Assembly: GCF_036588685.1 (NCBI RefSeq)
Contig: NC_086380.1
Coordinates: 34,362,692-34,426,691 of the forward strand
Direction: 5' to 3'
Source of the DNA: Mytilus trossulus
Lineage: Eukaryota; Mollusca; Bivalvia; Mytilida; Mytilidae
DNA length: 64,000 bases
The notes under the pieces: model-generated
Databases searched by the model: none
What the model was told of the DNA's origin: nothing
The model's input: the letters and a program-made list of their open reading frames with translations, nothing else
Shown here: in pieces, positions 25,490-36,555 of the stretch
Layout: every line of letters starts with the position of its first letter
How positions within the stretch are numbered: position 1 is the first letter of the stretch
Position numbers and translations under genes: made by a program

Positions 25490-25700
25490 AAGAATGTGTC
25501 CATAGTACACGTATGCCACATCGGCACTATATTTAATAAGTTTCAACTTCAACTACTATTATATAAAAAACTATCTCGACCAAAAACTTTAACCTGAAGC
25601 GGAACAGACGGACGGACGAACGAACGAACGAACGAACGAACGCACGGATGCACAGACTAGAAAAAATAATGCACATAAATGGCACATATAAACATTTATT
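25490..25700 (+). repeat. Dispersed element with (GAAC)n tract
   Basis: Has CAAGAATGTGTCCATAGTAC, CGACCAAAAACTTTAACCTG and a run of about six GAAC/GAAC-like tetramers near 25616-25641. Same family as 56790-57110. Confidence 0.72.
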
Positions 25701-26859
25701 GTTGAAAGTGGAATTAATAATTTGGCAAAATTTAAAGTAGGGTAGATAGTAGAGGGAGGCAGAATCTTTTTCGGGACGTCGGGATCGGGTGTTTATAAGA
25801 TCGGGATTGTGCATTTAATCCTTACGGGATCCAGGAATATCTTTTTCGATTTCGGGATTTTGCGACATGAATTCCTTTAAATTCCGAATATCGGGATTTC
25901 ATGGTTTTAAGCCGTGGATTTCGGGATCAGGACACCTACGGCCACCCCTTAAGTTAGCTTTAGTCGGTCTTAGTCCTTTATACAAGATTCATATCCTACC
26001 ATTGGCATGTTAATAAGGCTCTCAAAAAAGCACTATATATATTCAGTTACATTAATTTCATGTTTGAAGTAGTGCAAATTTTTAATTTAATTTGACTAAC
26101 CAAAAGATACATTGTAGCAAAGGAGAAGAATAATTGTGGTCTGAGGCCATAAACACGAAAATAACTGAATTAACAGAAAGGAAACGAATATCGGACTTTG
26201 AAAAAAAGGAGGGGGCTTTTGATACCTTTGATGAAATTCTTCATACATAATATCTTTTACAAAAAAAATATCATACAACAGTTCATGTTGTATATGACCT
26301 CGATTTCGAAGGTGTGTTCTAGTATAAAATAAAAGAAGATATTGTATGATGAAACCTTCCATCAAAAACCAATTGGGGGAATTTACCAACAACTATTTGT
26401 TACCGGAAGGCATTATACGATGTGAAAAGTTGTTTTCAAAACCATCAAGGTAACATGTATTGCGCGAATAATATATATGCAAGTATTCACAAATTATCAT
26501 CAAAACCATTGATATAATAATAAAATCTAAAAGAAAAAATTAACACATAAATTTCAAATGCAGCAACAGTTTTCAACTTTTTAATACCACCTATTAAACT
26601 TTGTAGCTCGTTCAAGTAAAAGGACTTCAAAATATTTTATGTAAAAGAGCATGCACAGACATTCCGATCTCCTAAAATAAAATACAAAACTTAAAATGCA
26701 ATATGATTACAAAAGCTACATATTACAAAATTGACTGTACGATTAATCTATTTACAGAACTCATTTGTTAATTGGAGGTTTTAAAAGTTATCCCGAAGAA
26801 TAAATGATAAAATTAAAAACCAATTGTTCATGAAATTCAATTCAAATGTCAATTCCTAT

Positions 26860-27560
26860 GGCTTTATGATGTACAAATATGAATTAAGAGCAAAGGTCAA
26901 AATATAGAACGTCGAATTTGCTTATGACCTTGACCTCAATATCAAGGTCATAAACCAAGGACCTCAAATCTAAAGACCATAGGTCTGTTATATGTATGGA
27001 TAATGAGTTATATCACTTTAAGTATTATTCTAAACAACCATTTACTGTCAACGTACTCTCGCAATCAAATTTAAGTGTTACGACATGTCGCAACTAACAA
27101 TTTAGTAAAAATAATTTGTCGATATGTTATACGGTTTTTGAAAATAAGTGAAAATAAGCCATAATCAAAAAACTTAGAATATGACCTTGACCTTTGACCT
27201 TGACCTAATTTTCATTTTTTGGACCAAGGACCTCAAATCCAAAGACCCCAGGCCTATATCACTTATGGTTTACCAGTTAGAAACACATATCACTTTATAT
27301 AAAATACAAAAGGGGGCATAACTCTCATATGGAGTCTCTGTATAGCTTCGGTCAAAATAAAAATCCTAATCCTGAAGATGTAACGAGCAATTTGGTAAAA
27401 TAAATTTGTCGTAATCTTTTACGGTTGGTAAGGAGTAGTGGTCACAAGAAAAACAGTGTTTGGGGAGATAACTCTTACAACGTAAAGTATTTAGTTACGC
27501 GGTTGTCAATTTTAAAAGGTATAAACTATACAATATCATTTTCCAAATATCTAAGCGACA
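26860..27560 (+). repeat. Dispersed element with TGACCTTGACC blocks
   Basis: Contains TATGACCTTGACCTCAATAT and ATGACCTTGACCTTTGACCT, with AAGGACCTCAAAT occurring twice about 250 bp apart. It lies between the vanin-like gene 3' end and the duplicated block. No coding frame. Confidence 0.55.
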
Positions 27561-27715
27561 TCTTATAAAACAGCAAAACTGCCCAAGAAAAATATTAGGC
27601 GGAAGAAAAAAAAATACTAATCAGAACAAAATCAATAGGTATTTCCACAGAAAAGTGGAAAGACCTAATAAGATAAAAACAAATTGCCAAACAACTTTAA
27701 GGCAGTATATACCTT

Positions 27716-29056
27716 CTACAGAAGACACCTTACGTAGTTCGAAAAAGCTAACACAGCCGTGATCACGACGATTTCAGGTAACATATGATTTCCATGATTT
27801 ATTGTCATATCATTTTCATACACCCTCGCCAAGATAGCAGCTGACACGACTGGATATTCTAACTGATTTTCACTCTGAAGAATGCCTTTCGCGTAATTCC
27901 AAGTGTCCGGAGCTGCTAAAAGTAGTAAATCGCTAGCGTTAGACAATAGAATTTCGGGATATATGTATGCAGTAGTAAATGTACCTTCGATCTTAAATTG
28001 TTTGAAAAATGTTTTGCTGTTTACCTCGGGATCTCCACAACTTGTTAGATTACTATTTTTACACTTTAGTAATATACAAACTTGGATGTAATAAGTACCT
28101 TCATATGTATGTAGTCCATCAAACGCACCAAAAGCAAAAACATCATCAGTATCCGTTTTCTTTTCGTAGGTGAGTGAACAGCAAAGTTTGTTATGACAAA
28201 TTGTCCTTTTACCTTGAATATCAACTAATGGTACAAAATTGTAAAGATCACGAAAAACAAGGTCCTGAAATCTATCATTCGAAGTCATTGAATTATTTTC
28301 TTCTGTCATATTTTTAAGTTCAGGATAAGAGTTTTGTTTTCTTTTGCGAATAGGAATTTCTGCGATGAGAAGTTTTCCAACATCTTCATTATCGTAATGA
28401 AAATCGAGATATCCTTCTGCGGAGTAGATACCACTGCCATGAACTTTGATACTAGAGTTTTTCAAATTCGCAGCGAGGAAATTTACGTTTGCACCGGCAG
28501 CAAACGCGGAATGAAACTGTATCGCGGATAATATTGGTAGAGCATCCATCCATGCCGTTGGGAATACGATATTGTCAACGTTATGGTTTTCTAGCAAATC
28601 AATAGCAGGATTCCGAAAAATTATATCAAAACATATCATCACTCCAAATTTTCCAAAAGGTGTTTCGAATGATACAGACTTTCTTTCAGGTGGGACATCA
28701 AACTGATATTCATAAAATAAATTGATCTTATGATATTTAGTTATCAGGTAACCAGTTTTATTGTATACTACTGCTGTATTAAATTGGTAATGACCATCGG
28801 GTGGACAATTAGGATCATTTTTACGACTACATGGTTGGTTATCTCCGATATTTGCTACAATATACAAGTTATTGTCTTTTGCCATACAGCTAAGAGAGCG
28901 CTGAATTTCTGTATTGTTATATCTGTCTGGTTCATCACAAGCATTCCAATCTTCAAGGTCTGGATCTGGGATGTATTCTAGATAAGATTCCACACCTTTT
29001 CTATTGAATCTATATCCATAGATTCCGTCTTCTGGGAACACTAAAATATCCACATT
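27716..29056 (-). CDS. Vanin-like gene exon 2 (catalytic domain to stop)
   Basis: The acceptor ATTATTTTCAG at 29057 precedes NVDILVFPEDG. The frame stays open for 446 codons to a TAG at 27718-27716. It holds the catalytic Glu, Lys and Cys and the C-terminal vanin-specific domain with CHNKLCCSLTYEKK. Phase 0 matches exon 1. Confidence 0.92.
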   Translation of the reverse strand, partial: NVDILVFPEDGIYGYRFNRKGVESYLEYIPDPDLEDWNACDEPDRYNNTEIQRSLSCMAKDNNLYIVANIGDNQPCSRKNDPNCPPDGHYQFNTAVVYNKTGYLITKYHKINLFYEYQFDVPPERKSVSFETPFGKFGVMICFDIIFRNPAIDLLENHNVDNIVFPTAWMDALPILSAIQFHSAFAAGANVNFLAANLKNSSIKVHGSGIYSAEGYLDFHYDNEDVGKLLIAEIPIRKRKQNSYPELKNMTEENNSMTSNDRFQDLVFRDLYNFVPLVDIQGKRTICHNKLCCSLTYEKKTDTDDVFAFGAFDGLHTYEGTYYIQVCILLKCKNSNLTSCGDPEVNSKTFFKQFKIEGTFTTAYIYPEILLSNASDLLLLAAPDTWNYAKGILQSENQLEYPVVSAAILARVYENDMTINHGNHMLPEIVVITAVLAFSNYVRCLL

Positions 29057-31962
29057 CTGAAAATAATTTACGGAAAAATTAAGTATAGGTAGACATGATA
29101 AATATTGTCATATTGTTTAGTGTTTTTAAAATATATATTAAGTGGAAACAAACTAATCATAGATACCAAAATTGAATGTTTGCATTTGCATCAGACGCGC
29201 GATTTGTCCACAAAAGACTCATTAGTGACGCTCGAATCAAAATGAGATTAAAATAGTCAAATGAAGTACAAAGTTGAAGAGCATGGAGTACCAAAAATTC
29301 TTGAAAGTTTGGCAAATAAAGCAAAGGTAATCTATTTCTAAGGTTGAAAGACAGCATTTAAAAATATCAAAGTCTTGTAAACGGTCAATTTATAAGTATG
29401 ACCATATATATGATAAATCATGTCAACACAGAAGTGCTGAATTCTGGACTGGAGGTTAAGCTTTATATATAAATTTCTTCTAAAAGATGTATGTATGGTA
29501 TAGGTATGTATAAAAAAAAAATCACGAAAATATTAAATTCCGAGGAAAATTCAAAACGGAAAATCCCTTCTCAAAATCAAATGATAAAACACATTGAACG
29601 AATGGACAACAACTGTCATATTTCTGATTTGAATTGGTACAGGCATTTTTAAACGTTTCTATTAAACCTGATTTTAATATGTTTAACTAAAGCGCTAAAC
29701 CTCTCATCTGTATGACAGACGCATCAAATTCCATTATGTTGATAACGATGTGTGAACAAATTTAGTAAAATATCTCGAAAATTACATATAATTGAATGAA
29801 CTTCTTGAAAAGTTAGTGGCACTGCATTAATATATAAACAATAGTTTAAAAGAAAACTTTAAAATGCACATGCATTGTTGACATAAAAACTAACTTATTG
29901 TTTATTTTTACCTGATTGTATATTATGATAGACAACCAAAATACTTGTGACATATTTAGAATTCTAAGAATAGTATATCAGTTAACACTGCGTAAATGGC
30001 TCAATTACATATCATTTAGAATGTTATGTAATAACTACTAAACTTCATTCATTTGATGAACTTAATGAACTGTATTAAGTTAATGCATTGTCTAAAGTTA
30101 AGGGGTTTATTGTGTGGCAATTTTACCTTTTAATATATGTTGAGACTCCGTCTTTCTTCTTTTGATTGACAATAAATGTCTACACGTTCGTCATTGAATT
30201 GTTTTATATATAAATGATACTTAAAGTTTTATACCATTCGCAGCTAGAGCGGCAGATAAGTAATGAAGTCTTAGAATACGCACGAGGCAGTTGCAACGGA
30301 TTACTAGTAATCATATTGCACTTAGTCATTTGTAATGATAATAGTTAAGTATAGAATAACAAACGTAATCGAGATACCAATCCAAACAAAAAGCAGGACA
30401 CTAATGGATTGTTTGTACTAGTTTTCAAGTTATACTGAATCTGTGAATGTTTGCAACTGTATTATTAAAAATATGTGAATATGAAAGTAAATTTTAGTTT
30501 AGATTAATAATTCTTTATTATAATAAATAAACAGCATCAGCTAACTGTTATATTTATAGATTATTCCATGGCATTTTCCATATTGCCCTGGTATCAGTCC
30601 TAGACTCCCATATCAAGCCAGAGGGCTTTAGCCCGAGGGCTTGATATGGGTCGTGGGCTGATACCATGGACCATATGGAAAATGACATGTAATAATCTAT
30701 TTATCACATATTTTAAAGCAGGAGAAAACAAGTAACTTACACCAAATTATGTTTGATATTTCATCAAAAATTAAAAAGATATTTAACGAAAAAAATAAAT
30801 AAATGTATCACTGTCAGTTAAAAAAAAGTTCGTATCACACAACGTTTTGTGAAAAGTCTCAGAAATAATTAACAATAAATATATTAATTCTAAGAATTGC
30901 AAATAGTAAACGACTTTATAGTGTTACATTACAAATGTTGAAAAATGTTAAGGAAGAATCCTATATCGCTACTCATTACAGTGTGGCGTCGTATATTTTC
31001 TAAATTCTTCATGACGTCAAAATTTTAAGGGAACTTTTGTGATTTTCACTGTTGATTTCTACTTTTTCTTCTACAGCACATTTGTAACTTTCTAAATTTC
31101 TTTTCATTGTGTTCAACTTGTTTACAAGTAGCCTTTGATTGACAGGTTACCGGTAGTTAAACTCAGGGGCTTGATATGGATTTCGAGGGCTGATATCGAT
31201 ATCGGCCCCGAGGGCTGATATCGATATCGGCCCCGAGGGCTGATAACCAACCTTGACTTCCGGCTATTATTGGCCATGCAAAAACGTACATATCAGTACA
31301 AAATATGTGATAAATATAAATATACATTATCGTTCACATGAAAGCAAATAAAATACTACACTAAAAAATATCCCACACAAGAACAACAGAAAAATTAGTT
31401 AACACAGATGAAATAAGCTCAGTCTACTTGAAACTTATATATATCATCAAATGTTGTTTACAATTAAACATTTTCTTTAATAATCATAAGGGTAATCCCC
31501 CTTTTTATATAAAAATAAACTCATCATAGATACCAGGACTAAATTTTGTATATTCGCCAGACGCGCATTTCGTCTTTAAAAGACTCACCAGTGACGCTCG
31601 AATCCAAAAAAGTTAAAAAGGCCAAATAAAGTACGAAGTTGAAGAGCATTGGGAACCAATTTTCCTAAAAGTTTTGTCAAATGCAGCTAAGGTAATCTAT
31701 GTCTGAGATAGACAAGCCTTAGTGTTTTAAAAATTCAAAATTTTGCGAACAGTAAACGTACCTCTTTTCCTGATTTCATTGCCTGTATCTGGTACACATC
31801 AATATTTTTCATCATATTTCCTAATGCATAAGATCGATTCACCCATTCTTTTGTATTCTCTGGCATAATAACATTATGTTCGAACACTGCTCCTTTATAT
31901 GTGCTGACATCAAGTGAATTTGTACAAGAATAAAAACAAAATAAAACTATTTTGAAAAACAT
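27716..31962 (-). CDS. Vanin/biotinidase-like amidohydrolase (pantetheinase family), intact two-exon gene
   Basis: Gene span of 513 codons, the usual length for vertebrate vanins. The nitrilase fold is clear: catalytic Glu76 (VFPEDG), Lys177 (KYHKINLF) and Cys209 (MICFDIIF). Known vanins split pantetheine into pantothenate and cysteamine; biotinidase, a relative, frees biotin from biocytin. The sequence does not show which activity applies. A signal peptide opens exon 1, and exon 2 ends in a hydrophobic stretch (EIVVITAVLAFSNYVRCLL), as in GPI-anchored vanins. Several N-glycosylation sequons (NRS, NNT, NKT, NSS) fit a surface or secreted protein. A broken tandem copy lies just upstream at 33804-36535. 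The family call is secure; substrate and GPI anchoring are inferences. Confidence 0.92.
29150..29360 (-). repeat. Repeat family A copy in the vanin-like gene intron
   Basis: Minus-oriented: AGACGCGCGATTTGTCCACA, CTCATTAGTGACGCTCGAAT, AGTACAAAGTTGAAGAGCAT. Confidence 0.75.
29520..29760 (-). repeat. Repeat family C copy in the vanin-like gene intron
   Basis: Minus-oriented family C with AAATTCCGAGGAAAATTCAA, AACTGTCATATTTCTGATTT and GCGCTAAACCTCTCATCTGT. Confidence 0.7.
30555..31325. repeat. Foldback element, family F, in the vanin-like gene intron
   Basis: A long stem-loop at 30558-30704 (AGATTATTCCATGGCATTTT, TATCAAGCC...GGCTTGATA) is followed by a stretch bounded by TTATCACATATTTT and AAAATATGTGATAA. 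Near the right end CGAGGGCTGATATCGATATC is repeated twice. Confidence 0.8.
31520..31735 (-). repeat. Repeat family A copy next to vanin-like exon 1
   Basis: Minus-oriented: CGCCAGACGCGCATTTCGTC, then ACTCACCAGTGACGCTCGAA. It ends just 3' of the exon 1 donor at 31762. Confidence 0.75.
31762..31962 (-). CDS. Vanin-like gene exon 1
   Basis: 67 codons from ATG 31962-31960 to a GTACGT donor after GGA AAA GAG (phase 0). It encodes the signal peptide (MFFKIVLFCFYSCTNS) and the first part of the nitrilase domain with YKGAVFEHNV and the helix ending QAMKSGKE. Confidence 0.88.
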
Positions 31963-33803
31963 CTTTCCTGAAGAAGTACTGAAAAAAAAATATTTATAAA
32001 TTTGTAATACTTAAACTCTATTGAGGCAATTACTTAAAATGAAAGTGTATAGGTTGAAATTGTAATTAAATATTCTGCGCACTACGACCGACCGGAAAAC
32101 CCATTTATAAGTACTGATTCATACATACACGCAAACAAACATAAGGGTCTCGATGAGGTGTTCATAATGGGAAATATGAAGTCCAGTCTAGAGGAAGAAA
32201 TTAAAAAAGGGGCACTGGGTACTTAGATATTAATAGAATGTGCAAACATTGGAAAGAAGACCGAAAAGATAAGAAAATACAGAAAGGCAGCCCAGACCAT
32301 TATATCTATTTAGACTTAACGTAGATAAATGTTTACCTGTATATGTTAAAAACAATAAGTATGTGTACTAAAAACAATTGTTCACATTCATGAATTAAAC
32401 TAAAAACTGGAGAGAAACCGGGATACACATTTAAAGATTTATTGGATTGACATAAATAGAAATAAAATATTTGATGATTTGCATTTGACTTTCAAGACAA
32501 TTGCTATTTCACATATCTCTCATTGCTCATAGATAATTCACATTCCAAATAATAATGTATGTTCGTATATTTTCCCGTTATGTTAAGCGCCCTCCAAGTG
32601 CTTCGAGGGTTCAGTGATATTTTGAAACCAATGATTTACAATATCATTTAGATAATCAAAAAAGTGTGTGTCCTCTGATTATTAATTCTCTTCGATATAT
32701 TCATCCATAAAAGACTGTCAGAAACCTTGTGGAATGTCTACATAAAGAAACCATGAAAGTACCAAATTAATGTCTCGACAACATATGTCCTTTTAGTGAT
32801 GCTCGCATTTGAAGAGCTGATACAAAATAGGTAGCCCTTGAATTTAATCTATCTGAAAGAGACTGACGATGTGTCGTTTAAAATGAGATATGGTAGAATG
32901 GTACGTTTAAATATTTTCTCAACTGTTCGGTCGTCACGGATAGGTCATGCAATGAACGAAATAAACCAACTGCAAACTCATATGTATATTTTTAGGCGAA
33001 ACAGAACGATATGGTGTCCGCAGCTGGTTTATTGATCTGAAGATCCATTGTTCTGGAAATATGGACTTCTAAGGCTGTAGAGCTCGATTTTCTAGTTATT
33101 GAACAGTTCTGTTGTCCTTCGCTAATTTTGTGAATGGTGGGTGTTCAAAAAACAATTATATAAAACTCGGTCTGACAGGATACTTAAATAGAACAACAAC
33201 GATTGAAGTCATTTACGTTTAATATATATTGAAATTTTCTGTAAATATCAAAATAGGAAGTTGTAGAATGATTGATAAAGAGACAACTTTACACAACCTG
33301 AACTCGCAACTATAGTTCATCGTACGGCTTAAACAATGAGCAAATCCCACACCACAAAGATTTTTTTTTGTAATATACTACAGCCTTCAAGGAGACATGC
33401 ATCGCATGGACATCTCATATGCAAGTATTAAAGATGATTGTTGGATCCTTTTAATATGATAGTATTTGAACCGGAAACAAATGTTCAACAAAAATATTTA
33501 ATTCCGTAACTGGATTGCGACTGTCAATAAAATCAATTCAGTTTTGAATTCTAAATAGTGAAATGCTTCAAATTGTTCATGTGAATAATCGAGCGTATAC
33601 AAAACAGCTCTTGAAATTAAAATATGCAACTGGCAGTATTATGCTTACAGCCTACAAGTGCGAAAATAATAGTAAAATAAATCTACGCACACAACTTTTT
33701 CCGTTGAAGATCTATACCTTTGGAGTTTGAAAAGTTGACGATAATAACTAATGAAAAGAAGATGTATATTAATAGAAATACTAAAAAACTCTTATGCAGT
33801 ATA

Positions 33804-36535
33804 TTACATTTTCAGAAGAGATATAATGTAGTTGGATACAGCTGACAAAAAATTATAAAACGTTATGAAGATTCTTTCATGTAACATTGGATTTCTCTGA
33901 TCTGTTGGAAAATCAAACTGAGTTCTTCTGTTTTGATTTTTATTTGATATCAATATATGATCCTTTTCGTATACCCTCGCCAACATGGCAGCTGACACGA
34001 CTGGATATTCTAGCTGAATTTCACTCTGAAGAATTCCTGTGGCGTATTTCCAAGTGTTCGGAGCTGCTAAAAGTAGTAAATCACTAGCGTTAGACTATAT
34101 AGAATTTCTGGATAAATGTATGATGTATTAAATGTACCTTCGATCTTAAATTGCTTGAAAAACGTTATGCTGCTTTCCACTGGTTCTCCGCAACTTGTGA
34201 GATTACTGTTTTTGCACTTCAGTAGTATGCAAACTTGGATGTAATAAGTACCTTCAAATGTATGAAGTCCATCAAAGGCACCAAAAGCAAAAACGTCATC
34301 AGTATTTGTCACCTTTTCGTAGGAGAGGGAACATCAAAGTTTATTATGACATATTGTTCTTTTATCTTTAATATCAATTAAAGGTACAAAATTGTAAAGA
34401 TCATCAAAAACGAGGGACTGAAAACTATAGTTAGAAGTCCTTGAATTGTTTTCTTCTGTCAGCATGTTAAGTTCAGGATAAGAGTTGTGTTTTCTGTTAT
34501 GAATAGGGAAGTCTGTTATAAGAAGTTTTCCTACGTTGTCCTCACTGTAATAAAAATCGAGATATCCTGTTGGAGAGTAAATACCACTTCCGTGAAATTT
34601 GCTTTCAGAATTTTTTATATTTGAAGCGAGAAAATTTATATTTGCACCGGCAGCAAACCCAGAATGAAACTGAATTGCAGCTAACAGAGGTAGCGCATCC
34701 ATCCATGCTGTTGGAAAAACTATGCTGTCAACGTTATGGTTCTTTAGCAAATCTATGGCTGGCATCCGAAAAATTATATCAAAACATATCATTATCCCAA
34801 ATTTCCCAAAAGGTGTTTCAAAAGAAACAGACTTTCTCTCAGGTTGAACATCAAACTGAAATTCATAAAATAAATTGATTTTATGATATTTAGCAATAAG
34901 ATAACCAGCTTTATCGTAAACTACTGCTGTGTTAAATTGGTAATGACCATCGGGCGGACATTTAGGATCATTTTGACAACTGCATGGTTGGTAATCTCCC
35001 ATATCTGCCACTATATACAAGTTATTGTGCTTTGCCATACAGCTGAATGTCTGTATCGTTATATCTATCTGGTTCATCACAAGCATTCCTCTTTTCTAGT
35101 TCTGGATTCGGAATGTATTCTAAATAAGATTCCACACTTTTTCTATTGAAGATGTATCCGTAGATTCCGTCTTCTGGGAAAACTAGAATATCCACTCCCT
35201 GAAAGGAATATACAGAATCATAATCATAAAAGTAATTGTTGCTGTATTGTATTATTTGGTTTTTGGTTTTACAGACTGTCTTTCAGTGTGAATGTTATTT
35301 TATATGTTCATAAATTATAATCTTTTTAATACATGTTTTGTACGTTTTCTCTTTGGGACGTAAAGAAGATTAATGAATGTTAAAACCATTATAGGTTCAA
35401 AGACATTTCAAGTTTTGCAGATGTATACAACCATACTATCAACATGTCACAAAATAAAGTAAAATAAGAAAACGAAGAATCAGTTTTATAGATTATCGAC
35501 ATATCTGTCCAGACCATTCTGAAAAATTGACGAAACATTCTGGTTTAAGTTTAAATTAAGAGATCAAGTAAAAGTTATATGTTTAAGGAATAATTATCTT
35601 TGAAGACGAAAATGCACCTGTGCGGTATTTATGATACAGGAGAAAAGTGATAACTATTTCTTGCATTAAGGATTACCGAGGAAAATGAATAATTATATCG
35701 TTATATCAACCTGAACAACAATACACATCAGAGTGAAGTTATTGTACTTTTTGAGAAATGGAGAAACTGACAAAAATCAAGGGAAGATCGAGGGTCCAAT
35801 AAATAATATTAAATTAACCTTACAATTTTGATACTTTGGTTAATCCAGTGACAGTGAAGACTAGTATTGCATTAAAATGACTTATAATTGCATACAATAC
35901 ATTTTTTACAGTAAAACATTTTTTTTTAATAAACAGTGCATTGGTCTTTATAGATATCGTTAACGTTTATAAATAAAAAGGTGTAAGCCGGTATACTCTA
36001 TTTATAGATCAATGGTTATCAAAATAAATCTTCAAATACTAGTTGATCACTTAATTGTACATACTTGAAAGATCGTTAAGTAGGTCATTTTTAAAAATAA
36101 ATACAAATCTCTGAGACAAAACAGACGATAAACGAGGAGTTTTCTAACTTTTTTTATTATGTTATTTCTGTCATTTACCTGTTGGACAGGTGTAATACTT
36201 GATTACAAACATTCATTTCCATGTTTTAGCAGGTTTTGCATATCTTATCGTTAAAATTACATCTATAAAAACTTTCTACCCTGGTAAAAAAATCCGTGTA
36301 ATTTTCTAAAATCCCTTCTTTGTATACAACTTACTTCATTGCCTGCTTTCATTGCCTGTTTCTGGTAAACGTAAATGTTTTTCATCATATTTTCTAATGC
36401 AAAAGATCGATTCACCCATGTTTCTGTGTTCTCTGGCATTAAAACATGATGTTCATATACTGCTCCTTTAAATGTGTTCAAATCAAATGTGTTTGTACAA
36501 GAATAAAAACAAAATAAAAGTATTTCGAAAAACAT
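33804..36535 (-). pseudogene. Tandem vanin-like copy, disrupted
   Basis: Same two-exon layout as the intact neighbour. Exon 1 spans 36335-36535 (ATG at 36535, MFFEILLFCF, GTAAGT donor); exon 2 spans 33804-35198 after a CCTTTCAG acceptor (GVDILVFPEDG). Glu, Lys (AKYHKINLF) and Cys (IMICFDIIF) are still encoded. Three lesions break it relative to the intact copy: an 11-nt deletion near 35043, where CGCTCTCTTAG is missing between ATTCAG and CTGTATGG; a TGC to TGA nonsense change at 34336-34334 after CHNKL; and a 2-nt insertion near 34095-34100. The C-terminus is also diverged. Protein similarity outside the lesions remains high, so loss may be fairly recent. An assembly error cannot explain all three lesions easily. 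Confidence 0.88.
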
Positions 36536-36555
36536 CTTTCCATCACAAGTAAACA

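Larger units (their letters stand above)
24236..27715. other. Region 3' of the vanin-like gene
   Basis: Contains duplicated block copy A (interrupted by the LINE), the (GAAC)n element and the TGACCTTGACC element. No exon seen. Confidence 0.5.

Noticed and set aside
28730-28981. Plus-strand open frame across the vanin-like exon
   Set aside because: Antisense shadow of the strongly supported minus-strand coding exon.
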